Positions 24,925 through 32,958 of a stretch of 64,000 bases of DNA are shown in pieces (position 1 is the stretch's first letter; each line of letters opens with the position of its first letter). The position numbers were made by a program, and so were the translations under genes. This stretch comes from Pseudomonas sp. 10-1B (GTDB taxonomy: Bacteria; Pseudomonadota; Gammaproteobacteria; Pseudomonadales; Pseudomonadaceae), in contig NZ_JYKS01000035.1 in assembly GCF_000935045.1 (NCBI RefSeq), forward strand, positions 62,001-126,000, written 5' to 3'. Under the pieces are notes generated by a model. It was given only the letters and a program-made list of their open reading frames with translations, was not told where the DNA came from and ran no database searches.

Positions 24925-25104
24925 ATGCTGTTTCTGCGTAATCTGAACCTCGCTACCCGCTCTGCGCTGGGTTGGTCCTGATGCTGGGGCTGTTCGCACT
25001 GTCGATGATCCAGCGCAGGCGCCGAGCAAACGCGCGGCGCAAGCGAAGAACTGGCGAGGCTGGCCAGTGGGCTACGTGAGGTGGTGGGGACCTTCCGGCT
25101 CTAG
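24925..25104 (+). pseudogene. Methyl-accepting chemotaxis protein remnant (N- and C-termini only)
   Basis: The frame starts MLFLRNLNLATRSALGWS and then stops. Read one frame over, the sequence continues LVLMLGLFALSMIQ, the rest of a typical chemoreceptor first membrane helix. After a short garbled stretch, a third piece reads SEELARLASGLREVVGTFRL and stops at TAG (25102-25104), which is the canonical C-terminus of Pseudomonas chemoreceptors. All of the sensor, HAMP and signalling domains (about 500 residues) are missing. This is therefore a chemoreceptor gene reduced by one large internal deletion plus a frameshift. It lies right behind the aromatic operon, where a chemoreceptor for the same substrate might once have been. 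Confidence 0.8.
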
Positions 25105-25194
25105 GCTAAGGGCGCAAGCCATGAAAACATGGCCAAGGCAACCTGCAGCGATCACCGCCCCGGGCTTTTCCTACCCAATGCTGATGAGTATTCC

Positions 25195-25968
25195 ATGATC
25201 GAATTCCACAATGTCACCGCGTACCAGCAACACACCCGCGTGCTCGATGGTTTTTCCCTGAACATTGGCGCAGGCGAGAAGGTTGCCATCCTCGGCCCCA
25301 ACGGTGCCGGCAAGAGCACGCTGCTCAAGCTGATCAGCCGTGAGTTGTATCCGGTCGAGCGCGCCGGTAGCCACCTGAAGCTGTTCGGTGACGAGACCGT
25401 CAATCTTTGGCAGTTGCGCAGCCGTATCGGTTTTGTCTCCCAGGATCTGCAAGAGGACTACACCCCCTACACCCAGGCCCTGGATGTGGTGGTCTCCGGA
25501 TTTTTCGGTGCTATCGGCGCCCACGATCACATGCAACCGAGCGACGAGCAGGTGCAACAGGCCCGCAAGCTTCTGCAGGTGGTGGAAATGCTCGGCCACG
25601 AGCGGACCATGTTCCAGCGCCTTTCCACCGGGCAGAAGCGCCGCCTGCTGCTGGCCCGCGCCCTGGTCCACGGGCCCCAGGCGCTGATTCTCGATGAGCC
25701 CGCCAATGGCTTGGACATGGGGGCGAGCCTGGGCATGCTCAAACTGCTGAGAAACTTCTGCGGCCAGGGTCACGCCATGATCATCACCACCCATCACATC
25801 GATGAGATCATTCCGGAGATCGAACGTGTGGTGCTGCTCGACCAGGGCCGCATCGTCGCTGACGGCCCGAAGAGCGAGGTACTGGACAGCGCTTCGCTTT
25901 CCGAGCTTTACCAAACCGAGCTGCGGATTACCGAGCAGAACGGTTGGTACCGTTGCTGGCACGCCTGA
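25195..25968 (+). CDS. Orphan ABC-type ATP-binding protein
   Basis: A 257-residue single ABC ATPase domain. Walker A is GPNGAGKST, the Q-loop lies in IGFVSQDLQEDYT, the signature is LSTGQKRRLLLARAL, and Walker B reads ALILDEPANGLDM, followed by the H-loop TTHHIDEIIPEI. The signature LSTGQ deviates from the usual LSGGQ. No permease or binding-protein gene is adjacent, so it could serve a distant transporter or be a ModF/PhrA-like soluble ATPase. The start ATG at 25195 has no good ribosome binding site; the frame is open back to 25129. It follows the chemoreceptor remnant. Confidence 0.82.
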   Translation: MIEFHNVTAYQQHTRVLDGFSLNIGAGEKVAILGPNGAGKSTLLKLISRELYPVERAGSHLKLFGDETVNLWQLRSRIGFVSQDLQEDYTPYTQALDVVVSGFFGAIGAHDHMQPSDEQVQQARKLLQVVEMLGHERTMFQRLSTGQKRRLLLARALVHGPQALILDEPANGLDMGASLGMLKLLRNFCGQGHAMIITTHHIDEIIPEIERVVLLDQGRIVADGPKSEVLDSASLSELYQTELRITEQNGWYRCWHA

Positions 25969-26005
25969 CGCCGGCCCATCCCTGATTACCCATTGGAGTT
26001 CCTTC

Positions 26006-26965
26006 ATGAAAGCAGCCATCGTACACGCCTTCGACCAACCCCCCCGCTATGGTGAGATCCACCCACCACAGGCCGCACCGGGCGAGGTATTGGTGCGGGT
26101 TCGTGCTGCCGCGCTCAGCCAGTTGGTGCGTGCACAGGCCAGCGGCAAACACTACAGCAGCGGCAAGACACTGCCGTTGGTACCCGGTGCCGATGGTGTT
26201 GGCCTGCTCGAGGACGGCACCCGGGTGTACTTTGCCTTTCCCCGTGGCCCCATCGGCGCCATGGCCGAAATCGTCGCCGTGGACGCACGTAACTGTACGG
26301 TGATACCCGATGACATCGACGACATCACCGCGGCTGCGATTGCCAACCCAGGCATGTCGTCCTGGGCGGCGTTGCAGGAGCGGGCGGGTTTCAAACCGGG
26401 CGAGCGGGTGTTGATCAATGGTGCCGCGGGTGCCTCCGGCCGCTTGGCAATTCAAGTCGCCAAGCACCTGGGGGCCTCACGGGTGGTCGCCACCGCACGT
26501 AATCCCGCTGTGGAGGCGCAGTTGCGCGAACTGGGCGCGGACGACTTCATCTGCCTTGATCAGCCGCCGCAGCAGTTGACCGATGCGCTGCGTCAGGAAA
26601 TACAAGGTAGAGGGATAGAGGTTGTGCTCGACTTCCTCTGGGGCCAACCGGCCGCCTGCATTCTCGATGCAGTGGTCAGCCATGGTGGAGGGGACTGTGC
26701 GCCACGTCTGCGCCTCGTCAATATCGGCGCGATTGCCGGGGCTACTTTGCCGCTGAACCCTGGCGTGTTCCGCAGTTCCGGCCTGGAGCTGCTTGGCAGT
26801 GGCTTGGGCAGCGTCTCCAACGAGGGGTTGGTGAAGGTAGTGGGGCAGTTGCTGCAGGCGATCAAGCCGGCAAACCTCAAGGTGGAGGCGAAGGCCGTTG
26901 CGCTAAGTGACGTCGAGGCAAGTTGGCAGGGCAATACCAGCGAGCGCATTGTCTTTACTCTGTAA
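26006..26965 (+). CDS. Zinc-independent MDR-type quinone oxidoreductase
   Basis: A 319-residue medium-chain dehydrogenase/reductase. The N-terminal GroES-like part contains APGEVLVRVRAAALSQ and LPLVPGADGVG. The NADPH-binding motif is VLINGAAGASGRLAIQVAKHLG (partly AxGxxG-like), followed by VVATARNPAVEAQLRELGADDFI. No zinc-ligand cysteine set is visible, as expected for the quinone oxidoreductase/YhdH-like branch. GGAGTT precedes the ATG. It is 37 bases after the ABC gene and may be co-transcribed. The substrate is unknown; reduction of quinones or reactive enones is typical. Confidence 0.82.
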   Translation: MKAAIVHAFDQPPRYGEIHPPQAAPGEVLVRVRAAALSQLVRAQASGKHYSSGKTLPLVPGADGVGLLEDGTRVYFAFPRGPIGAMAEIVAVDARNCTVIPDDIDDITAAAIANPGMSSWAALQERAGFKPGERVLINGAAGASGRLAIQVAKHLGASRVVATARNPAVEAQLRELGADDFICLDQPPQQLTDALRQEIQGRGIEVVLDFLWGQPAACILDAVVSHGGGDCAPRLRLVNIGAIAGATLPLNPGVFRSSGLELLGSGLGSVSNEGLVKVVGQLLQAIKPANLKVEAKAVALSDVEASWQGNTSERIVFTL

Positions 26966-27144
26966 TCAAGAGGCCCTGGGCAGTACAGCTCTGCCAGGTG
27001 GTGTTCATCAGGATCAATAAGTTGTCAGTTTCGATCATTGAGCCGATTCAAACGGCTGTTTAATGTCGCAGGCAGACAAACGACGGGGCCCGCCGGCCGG
27101 TGAGGCTCCCGCATTCCGTGATCACGCCACCAGGGGACCTTTCC

Positions 27145-29181
27145 ATGGCCGCCGACCGCTACCCGCACCTGCTCGCTCCGCTGGACCTGGGCTTCACTAC
27201 TTTGCGCAACCGTACCCTGATGGGCTCGATGCACACCGGCCTCGAAGAGCGCCCCGGCGGTTTCGAGCGCATGGCCGCGTACTTTGCCGAGCGTGCCCGG
27301 GGGGGCGTTGGCCTGATGGTCACTGGCGGTATCGCGCCCAACGATGAAGGCGGGGTGTATTCCGGCGCGGCCAAGCTCAGCACCGAGGAAGAGGCTGACA
27401 AGCACCGCATCGTCACCGAGGCGGTGCATGCCGCCGGTGGCAAGATCTGCCTGCAGATCCTGCATGCCGGGCGCTATGCCTACAGCCCACGCCAGGTGGC
27501 GCCCAGCGCTATCCAGGCGCCGATCAACCCGTTCAAGCCCAAGGAGCTGGACGAGGCGGGCATCGAGAAGCAGATCGCCGACTTCGTCAATTGCGCGGTG
27601 CTGGCGCAGCGCGCCGGTTACGACGGTGTCGAGATCATGGGCTCGGAAGGCTACTTCATCAACCAGTTCCTCGCCGCTCACACCAACCACCGCAGCGACC
27701 GCTGGGGTGGCAGCTATGAGAACCGCATGCGCCTGGCGGTGGACATCGTCAGCCGGGTGCGTGGCGCGGTAGGGCCGAACTTCATCATCATCTTCCGCCT
27801 GTCGATGCTCGACCTGGTCGAGGGCGGTAGCACCTGGGACGAAATCGAGCTGCTGGCCAAGGCCATCGAGCAGGCTGGCGCGACCTTGATCAACACTGGT
27901 ATCGGCTGGCACGAAGCGCGCATCCCGACCATCGCCACCAAGGTGCCGCGCGCGGCGTTCAGCAAAGTCACCGCCAAGCTGCGTGGCGTGGTGAACATTC
28001 CGTTGATCACCACCAACCGCATCAACACCCCGGAAGTGGCCGAAGCGGTGCTGGCCGAGGGCGATGCCGACATGGTCTCGATGGCCCGACCGTTCCTGGC
28101 CGACCCGGACTTTGTCAACAAGGCCGCCGCCGGGCGCAGCGACGAGATCAATACCTGCATCGGCTGTAACCAGGCCTGCCTGGACCACACCTTCGGCGGC
28201 AAGCTGACCAGTTGCCTGGTCAACCCGCGCGCCTGCCACGAGACCGAACTCAACTACCTGCCGGTGCGCGCGGTCAAGCGCATTGCCGTGGTCGGTGCCG
28301 GCCCGGCTGGCCTGGCTGCGGCCACCGTGGCGGCCGAGCGAGGCCACACGGTGACCCTGTTCGATGCCGCCAGCGAGATGGGTGGCCAGTTCAACGTGGC
28401 CAAGCGGGTGCCGGGCAAGGAAGAGTTCCACGAGACCCTGCGCTACTTCCGCAACAAAGTGAACAGCACCGGTGTGGAGTTGCGCCTGAATACCCGGGTC
28501 GATGTACAGGCACTGGTGGCCGGGGGCTACGACGAGATCATCCTGGCCACCGGCATCGCCCCGCGCACGCCGGCCATTCCCGGTATCGAGCATGCCAAGG
28601 TGCTCAGTTACCTGGATGTGTTGCTCGAGCGCAAGCCGGTAGGCAAGTCGGTCGCGGTGATTGGAGCCGGTGGCATTGGTTTCGATGTGTCCGAGTACCT
28701 GGTGCACCAGGGCGTGGCCACCAGCCAGGACCGTGAAGCGTTCTGGAAAGAGTGGGGGATTGATACCCACCTGGAGGCACGCGGTGGTGTGGCGGGGGTC
28801 AAGGGCGAGCCGCATGCCCCGGCGCGGCAGGTGTACCTGCTGCAGCGCAAGAAGTCCAAGGTGGGCGACGGGCTGGGCAAGACCACCGGCTGGATTCACC
28901 GCACCGGGTTGAAGAACAAGCGGGTGCAGATGCTCAACAGCGTCGAGTACCTGGGCATCGACGATAGCGGCCTGCACATCCGTGTGGCGGATGGCGAGCC
29001 GCAGGTGCTGGCGGTGGACAACGTGGTGATCTGTGCCGGGCAGGAGCCGCTGCGCGAGCTGCAGGACGGGCTGGTGGCGGCGGGGCAGTCGGTGCACCTG
29101 ATCGGTGGCGCCGATGTCGCGGCCGAGCTGGATGCCAAGCGGGCGATCAACCAGGGTTCGAGATTGGCGGCTGAGCTCTGA
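27145..29181 (+). CDS. fadH: NADPH-dependent 2,4-dienoyl-CoA reductase
   Basis: A 678-residue iron-sulfur flavoenzyme needed for beta-oxidation of unsaturated fatty acids. The N-terminal TIM barrel (about 1-370) binds FMN and contains FFINQFLAAHTNHR-like YFINQFLAAHTNHRSDRWGG. The 4Fe-4S cysteines lie in CIGCNQACLDHTFGG then SCLVNPRAC. The FAD/NADPH domains follow with VVGAGPAGLAAATVA and VIGAGGIGFDVSEYL. The ATG at 27145 was chosen over 27100 because AGGGGA stands at proper spacing. The gene looks complete and of normal length. From memory it marks the return to the conserved P. putida gene order after the accessory block. Confidence 0.95.
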   Translation: MAADRYPHLLAPLDLGFTTLRNRTLMGSMHTGLEERPGGFERMAAYFAERARGGVGLMVTGGIAPNDEGGVYSGAAKLSTEEEADKHRIVTEAVHAAGGKICLQILHAGRYAYSPRQVAPSAIQAPINPFKPKELDEAGIEKQIADFVNCAVLAQRAGYDGVEIMGSEGYFINQFLAAHTNHRSDRWGGSYENRMRLAVDIVSRVRGAVGPNFIIIFRLSMLDLVEGGSTWDEIELLAKAIEQAGATLINTGIGWHEARIPTIATKVPRAAFSKVTAKLRGVVNIPLITTNRINTPEVAEAVLAEGDADMVSMARPFLADPDFVNKAAAGRSDEINTCIGCNQACLDHTFGGKLTSCLVNPRACHETELNYLPVRAVKRIAVVGAGPAGLAAATVAAERGHTVTLFDAASEMGGQFNVAKRVPGKEEFHETLRYFRNKVNSTGVELRLNTRVDVQALVAGGYDEIILATGIAPRTPAIPGIEHAKVLSYLDVLLERKPVGKSVAVIGAGGIGFDVSEYLVHQGVATSQDREAFWKEWGIDTHLEARGGVAGVKGEPHAPARQVYLLQRKKSKVGDGLGKTTGWIHRTGLKNKRVQMLNSVEYLGIDDSGLHIRVADGEPQVLAVDNVVICAGQEPLRELQDGLVAAGQSVHLIGGADVAAELDAKRAINQGSRLAAEL

Positions 29182-29186
29182 GACCG

Positions 29187-29305
29187 CCGGGGCCGCTTTG
29201 CGGCCCTTCGCGGGCTTGCCCGCTCCCACAGGGATAGCGCACTCCTGAAATCAGCGCCATAGCTGTGGGAGCGGGCAAGCCCGCGAAGGGCTGCAAAGCA
29301 GCCCC
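29187..29305. repeat. REP pair (BIME), long variant
   Basis: CCGGGGCCGCTTTGCGGCCC followed by the REP core CGCGGGCTTGCCCGCTCCCA, then the inverted copy ending GGGCTGCAAAGCAGCCCC. The arms extend the usual REP with an additional GCCGCTTTGCGGC-type palindrome. Confidence 0.85.
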
Positions 29306-29330
29306 AGGATTTCACTGGTAAACTCGCAAC

Positions 29331-30221
29331 ATGCTCCTCGACCTCCCCCAAGCCCCCCTGCAGCCCCTGAACCTGCCTTGGCTGGCAACCGCCAAGGTCG
29401 AAGCCGCGATCCTGCGCCTGGACCTGATCGACCCGCTGATCAGCGGCAACAAATGGTTCAAGCTACGCCATCACCTGCAGCAGGCTGCAGCCAGCAGCGC
29501 CCCGGGCCTGATCAGCCTCGGCGGCAACCATTCCAACCACCTGCACGCTCTGGCCGCGGCCGGCAAGCGCTTCGGCTTCGCCACCGCCGGCCTGCTGCGC
29601 GGCCACGCCCAGGACACGCCGACCGTGCGTGACCTGCAGGCGCTGGGCATGGAGCTTCACTGGCTGGGTTATGGCGGCTATCGCGCACGCCATGAGGCAG
29701 GTTTCTGGGCGCCCTGGCAGGCGCGTTACCCAGGTTGGCAATGTATCGCCGAAGGCGGCGGCGGGTTGGCCGGTGCGCAAGGCTGCGCGCTGATCATGGC
29801 CCAGGCACGCTCACAGCTTGCCGCACTCGGCTGGGCTGACTATGACGCCTGGTGGCTGGCCGCTGGCACCGGCACCACCCTGGCCGGCCTGGTGCTGGCC
29901 GAGGCGGGTGCGCATGCCGTACACGGGGCATTGGCCGTGCCCAGGGATCATGGTGTGCCGGAAACGGTGGCAGCGTTGGGCGGTGCCCAGGGTTACCAGC
30001 TGCACGACGCCAGCCGTGGTGGTTTTGGCAAATTCGACGAAGCACTCATGGCTTTCATCGCCGACTGCGAGCAGCTCACGGGCGTGCCGCTCGAAGCCCT
30101 CTACACCGGCAAGGCCCTGCTGGCCCTGCGTGAACAGGTCGAGGCCGGGCTGTTCGCGCCTGGCACTCGGCTGATTTTCGTCCACACCGGTGGCCTGCAG
30201 GGCCGACGCGGTTACTTGTAG
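29331..30221 (+). CDS. ACC deaminase / D-cysteine desulfhydrase family PLP enzyme
   Basis: A 296-residue fold-type II PLP enzyme. The PLP lysine lies in ISGNKWFKL (Lys41), followed by LISLGGNHSNHLHALAAAG, which binds the substrate carboxylate, and the phosphate-binding glycine loop AGTGTTLAG. The C-terminus has VHTGGLQGRRGY. The family includes ACC deaminase and D-cysteine desulfhydrase; this shorter Pseudomonas version is more likely the desulfhydrase type, but activity cannot be told apart by eye. It is convergent with the cytochrome b561 gene and their 3' ends overlap by 10 bases. Confidence 0.82.
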   Translation: MLLDLPQAPLQPLNLPWLATAKVEAAILRLDLIDPLISGNKWFKLRHHLQQAAASSAPGLISLGGNHSNHLHALAAAGKRFGFATAGLLRGHAQDTPTVRDLQALGMELHWLGYGGYRARHEAGFWAPWQARYPGWQCIAEGGGGLAGAQGCALIMAQARSQLAALGWADYDAWWLAAGTGTTLAGLVLAEAGAHAVHGALAVPRDHGVPETVAALGGAQGYQLHDASRGGFGKFDEALMAFIADCEQLTGVPLEALYTGKALLALREQVEAGLFAPGTRLIFVHTGGLQGRRGYL

Positions 30222-30757
30222 GGCAGCATGCGCAGCAGCGTGTTGTCACGTCGCACATAGTGGTGATACAGCCCGGCCAGCGCGTGCAGGCCGATCAGCC
30301 AGTAGCCCCAGCTGCCAATGCGTTCATGCCAGCCTTTGATGAACTTGGCCTGGTCCGGGTCCGGGCCGATCAGGTGCGGCAACTCCAGGCCATAGAACGG
30401 CACCGGTTTGTCGGCGGCGCTGAGGATCAGCCAGCCGGCCAGCGGCATGCCGATCATCAACAGGTACAGCGCCAGGTGCACCAGGTGCGCAAGGCCGGTC
30501 TGCCAGGCGGGTGGCCTGGGCACGATGGGTGGGGTTGGGCGGCTCAGGCGCACGGCCAGGCGCAGCCAGACCAGCACGAACACACTGAGCCCGAGCATGA
30601 AGTGCAGGTCCTTCATCAGGTTGCGTTCGGCACTGTCCTTGGGGAACAGGCCGCGCAGTTCGATGCAGGCGTAGACGCTGGCCAGCAGCACCAGCATCAG
30701 CCAGTGCAGGGCGATGGACAGGCGCGCATAGTGGGCCGCGGGGGTGGATGAAACCAT
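30212..30757 (-). CDS. Cytochrome b561
   Basis: A 181-residue membrane protein with four transmembrane helices and the di-haem histidines of the bacterial cytochrome b561 family: ARLSIALHWLMLVLL, then LHFMLGLSVFVLVWLRL, GLAHLVHLALYLLMIGMPLAGW and WLIGLHALAGLYHHYV. It is thought to shuttle electrons from quinol, possibly to superoxide or other acceptors at the inner membrane. It overlaps the 3' end of the convergent PLP-enzyme gene by 10 bases. Upstream lies a long inverted-repeat element. Confidence 0.9.
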   Translation of the reverse strand: MVSSTPAAHYARLSIALHWLMLVLLASVYACIELRGLFPKDSAERNLMKDLHFMLGLSVFVLVWLRLAVRLSRPTPPIVPRPPAWQTGLAHLVHLALYLLMIGMPLAGWLILSAADKPVPFYGLELPHLIGPDPDQAKFIKGWHERIGSWGYWLIGLHALAGLYHHYVRRDNTLLRMLPYK

Positions 30758-30811
30758 GGTCGGTCCTCGTCATCAGGTCGGTATTTACGCCTTTATATTT
30801 TTGGCGTTTAT

Positions 30812-31036
30812 GAGATCGAGCGCCGCCCGCGCGGCGCTTCGCGGGCAAGTCCGCTCCTACGTTTGTTTCGGGCCAGTAACGCCTGTGGCTGGCGCGCGCG
30901 ACCGCCTTGTTTGTACTACGCGATATCGCGCCATGCGCCAAGGCGTTCGCGCGCAAATCCCACAGGAATAATTGGCCCGAAACAAACGTAGGAGCGGGCT
31001 TGCCCGCGAAGCGCCGCGCGGGCGGCGCTCGATTTC
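30812..31036. repeat. 225-bp element with 64-bp inverted ends around REP cores (copy 1)
   Basis: The left arm (30812-30875) and right arm (30973-31036) are each 64 bases and match as inverted repeats at 62 of 64 positions by eye. Each arm consists of GATCGAGCGCCGCCCGCGCG, the REP core CTTCGCGGGC..CCGCTCC, and a unique tail GTTTGTTTCGGGCCA. The 97-base middle contains CCGCCTTGTTTGT and CGATATCG. A second copy with the same plan is at 49991-50242. It is longer and more structured than an ordinary BIME and has no coding capacity, so it resembles a MITE-like derivative of REPs. Confidence 0.8.
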
Positions 31037-31052
31037 AAAATCAACCAAGCTC

Positions 31053-31979
31053 CTAAGGCGAATATGGCCAATCATCAGCCACCAGAAACACCCTTTCCGC
31101 CTCCTGCCAGGCCCCATCCGCCTCCTCCGACAACCGCACCAGCAGTTGCGCCGGTGCCTGCCGCTCCAGCACATGCAGCCATGCCGCGAACTGCTCCGCC
31201 TGCCAGCACTCGTTAGCTTCGACCCGCGCCGGTGCCAGCCAGGCATGCCGCGGCAGCGGCTGCCAACGCTCGCCCTCAGCCATGACCCAGTCCCGCCGCC
31301 GCAGCCAGCGCCCGCGCAAATGCTGCGGGTTGGCGCCCTGCGGCGCATCGGCATGCCCGGGCCACGGATAGAACAGATAGCCACCCAGCCACACATGCGC
31401 CTGCAACTGCTCGACCCCCAGTTGGGTCAGTAGCTCGCGGCTGTGCGCCGCCGCCGACATGGGCAGCTGGTGCCCGGCCAGGTGCGCCAGCTTGCTCCCC
31501 AGCCGGTCATGGCAGCCTGGCCCCAGCCAGGTATCCGGGTCGCGCCCGGCGCCTTCCGGGCCCAGGTACAGCTTGATCGCCAGCTCCAGGTGATGCACGC
31601 CGTCGCGGTCGCGCAGCACGATGTCCAGCTCACCCAGGGTGCGCCCGCCCTCGCGAATCGCCAGGCTGGCCGCCAGCAGCTCGATCCCCGGCGCATGGCC
31701 CAGGGCGAATTGCCACAGGCGTTCGTAGTAATGCCCCAGGCGCCGGCTACCCAGTTTCGCCAGCCACTCGCGCAGCGGTCGGTCGTCGGCATCCAGCTCC
31801 CGCAACCACGCTTCAAGGCGCTGCGGCTGGTCCGCCCACAGGCTGCCCGCCAGCGGGTGGCGCTGGGGGCAGGGCGGGGCGCTGAGCAAGGGCGGCGACA
31901 GCAGGGCCCAGGCCAGGTCACGCACGGTGAGGCGTTGTAGCTGCCGGGGCAGGTCATCGAGCAGGGCGAATGGCATCAT
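31053..31979 (-). CDS. DUF1853-family protein
   Basis: A 308-residue protein I recognise as DUF1853. It contains RLGHYYERLWQFAL, GELDIVLRDRDGVHHLELAIKLYLG and GPGCHDRLGSKLAHLAGHQLPMS. The stretch with ELD, then ELAIK has the spacing of a PD-(D/E)xK nuclease core, though activity is not known. Two ATGs in a row (31979 and 31976) begin the protein (MMPFALLDD). It is divergent from nadK with 88 bases between them. The function is unknown. Confidence 0.75.
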   Translation of the reverse strand: MMPFALLDDLPRQLQRLTVRDLAWALLSPPLLSAPPCPQRHPLAGSLWADQPQRLEAWLRELDADDRPLREWLAKLGSRRLGHYYERLWQFALGHAPGIELLAASLAIREGGRTLGELDIVLRDRDGVHHLELAIKLYLGPEGAGRDPDTWLGPGCHDRLGSKLAHLAGHQLPMSAAAHSRELLTQLGVEQLQAHVWLGGYLFYPWPGHADAPQGANPQHLRGRWLRRRDWVMAEGERWQPLPRHAWLAPARVEANECWQAEQFAAWLHVLERQAPAQLLVRLSEEADGAWQEAERVFLVADDWPYSP

Positions 31980-32067
31980 CCAGCGAGCATAGCCGGTTTG
32001 CCGCTGCCCGGTGGTTTCGCCCATAATCGGCCCATCGTCACCCGCCGCAAAGCCTCGCAGGAGCACC

Positions 32068-32958
32068 ATGGAGCAATTTCGCAATATCGGTATCATCGGT
32101 CGCCTTGGCAGTTCGCAGGTGCTCGACACCATTCGCCGACTGAAAAAATTCCTCCTCGAGCGCCACCTGCATGTGATCCTCGAGGACACCATCGCCGAAG
32201 TCCTGCCCGGCCACGGCCTGCAAACCTCTACCCGCAAGCTGCTGGGCGAGGTCTGCGACCTGGTCATCGTGGTTGGCGGCGACGGCAGCCTGCTGGGCGC
32301 CGCGCGCGCCCTGGCTCGGCACAATATCCCGGTGCTGGGCATCAACCGTGGCAACCTGGGCTTCCTCACCGACATTCGCCCCGACGAGCTGGAAGAGAAG
32401 GTCGCCGAAGTGCTCGACGGCCACTATCTGGTGGAAAACCGCTTCCTGCTGCAGGCCGAGGTGCGTCGCCATCACGAGGCCATTGGCCAGGGCGATGCGC
32501 TGAACGACGTGGTGCTGCACCCGGGCAAGTCCACGCGCATGATCGAGTTCGAGATCTACATCGACGGCCAGTTCGTCTGCAGCCAGAAGGCCGACGGCCT
32601 GATCGTCGCCACCCCCACCGGCTCCACCGCCTACGCGCTGTCGGCCGGCGGCCCGATCATGCACCCCAAGCTCGACGCCATCGTCATCGTGCCGATGTAC
32701 CCGCACACCTTGTCGGGCCGGCCGATCGTGGTGGATGGCAACAGCGAGCTGAAGATCGTGGTGTCCAAGGACCTGCAGATCTACCCGCAGGTGTCCTGTG
32801 ACGGCCAGAACCACTTCACCTGCGCCCCCGGCGACACCATCACGGTAAGCAAGAAGCCGCAGAAGCTGCGCCTGATCCACCCGCTGGACCACAATTACTA
32901 CGAGGTCTGCCGCACCAAGCTCGGTTGGGGCAGCCGCCTGGGAAGCAGGGACGACTGA
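32068..32958 (+). CDS. nadK: NAD kinase
   Basis: A 296-residue ATP-NAD kinase, which makes NADP from NAD. The catalytic GGDGS motif (VVVGGDGSLLGAARAL) lies at about residues 70-75, followed by NRGNLGFLTDI, the NE/D-type loop in DALNDVVLHP, and the signature DGLIVATPTGSTAYALSAGG. The ATG at 32068 has GCAGGAG just upstream. Length is typical. It is the first gene of a tightly packed run: its stop overlaps the next ATG by one base. Confidence 0.96.
   Translation: MEQFRNIGIIGRLGSSQVLDTIRRLKKFLLERHLHVILEDTIAEVLPGHGLQTSTRKLLGEVCDLVIVVGGDGSLLGAARALARHNIPVLGINRGNLGFLTDIRPDELEEKVAEVLDGHYLVENRFLLQAEVRRHHEAIGQGDALNDVVLHPGKSTRMIEFEIYIDGQFVCSQKADGLIVATPTGSTAYALSAGGPIMHPKLDAIVIVPMYPHTLSGRPIVVDGNSELKIVVSKDLQIYPQVSCDGQNHFTCAPGDTITVSKKPQKLRLIHPLDHNYYEVCRTKLGWGSRLGSRDD

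Noticed and set aside
27025..29229. 734-residue minus-strand frame opposite fadH
   Set aside because: Shadow of fadH; no motif, skewed composition.
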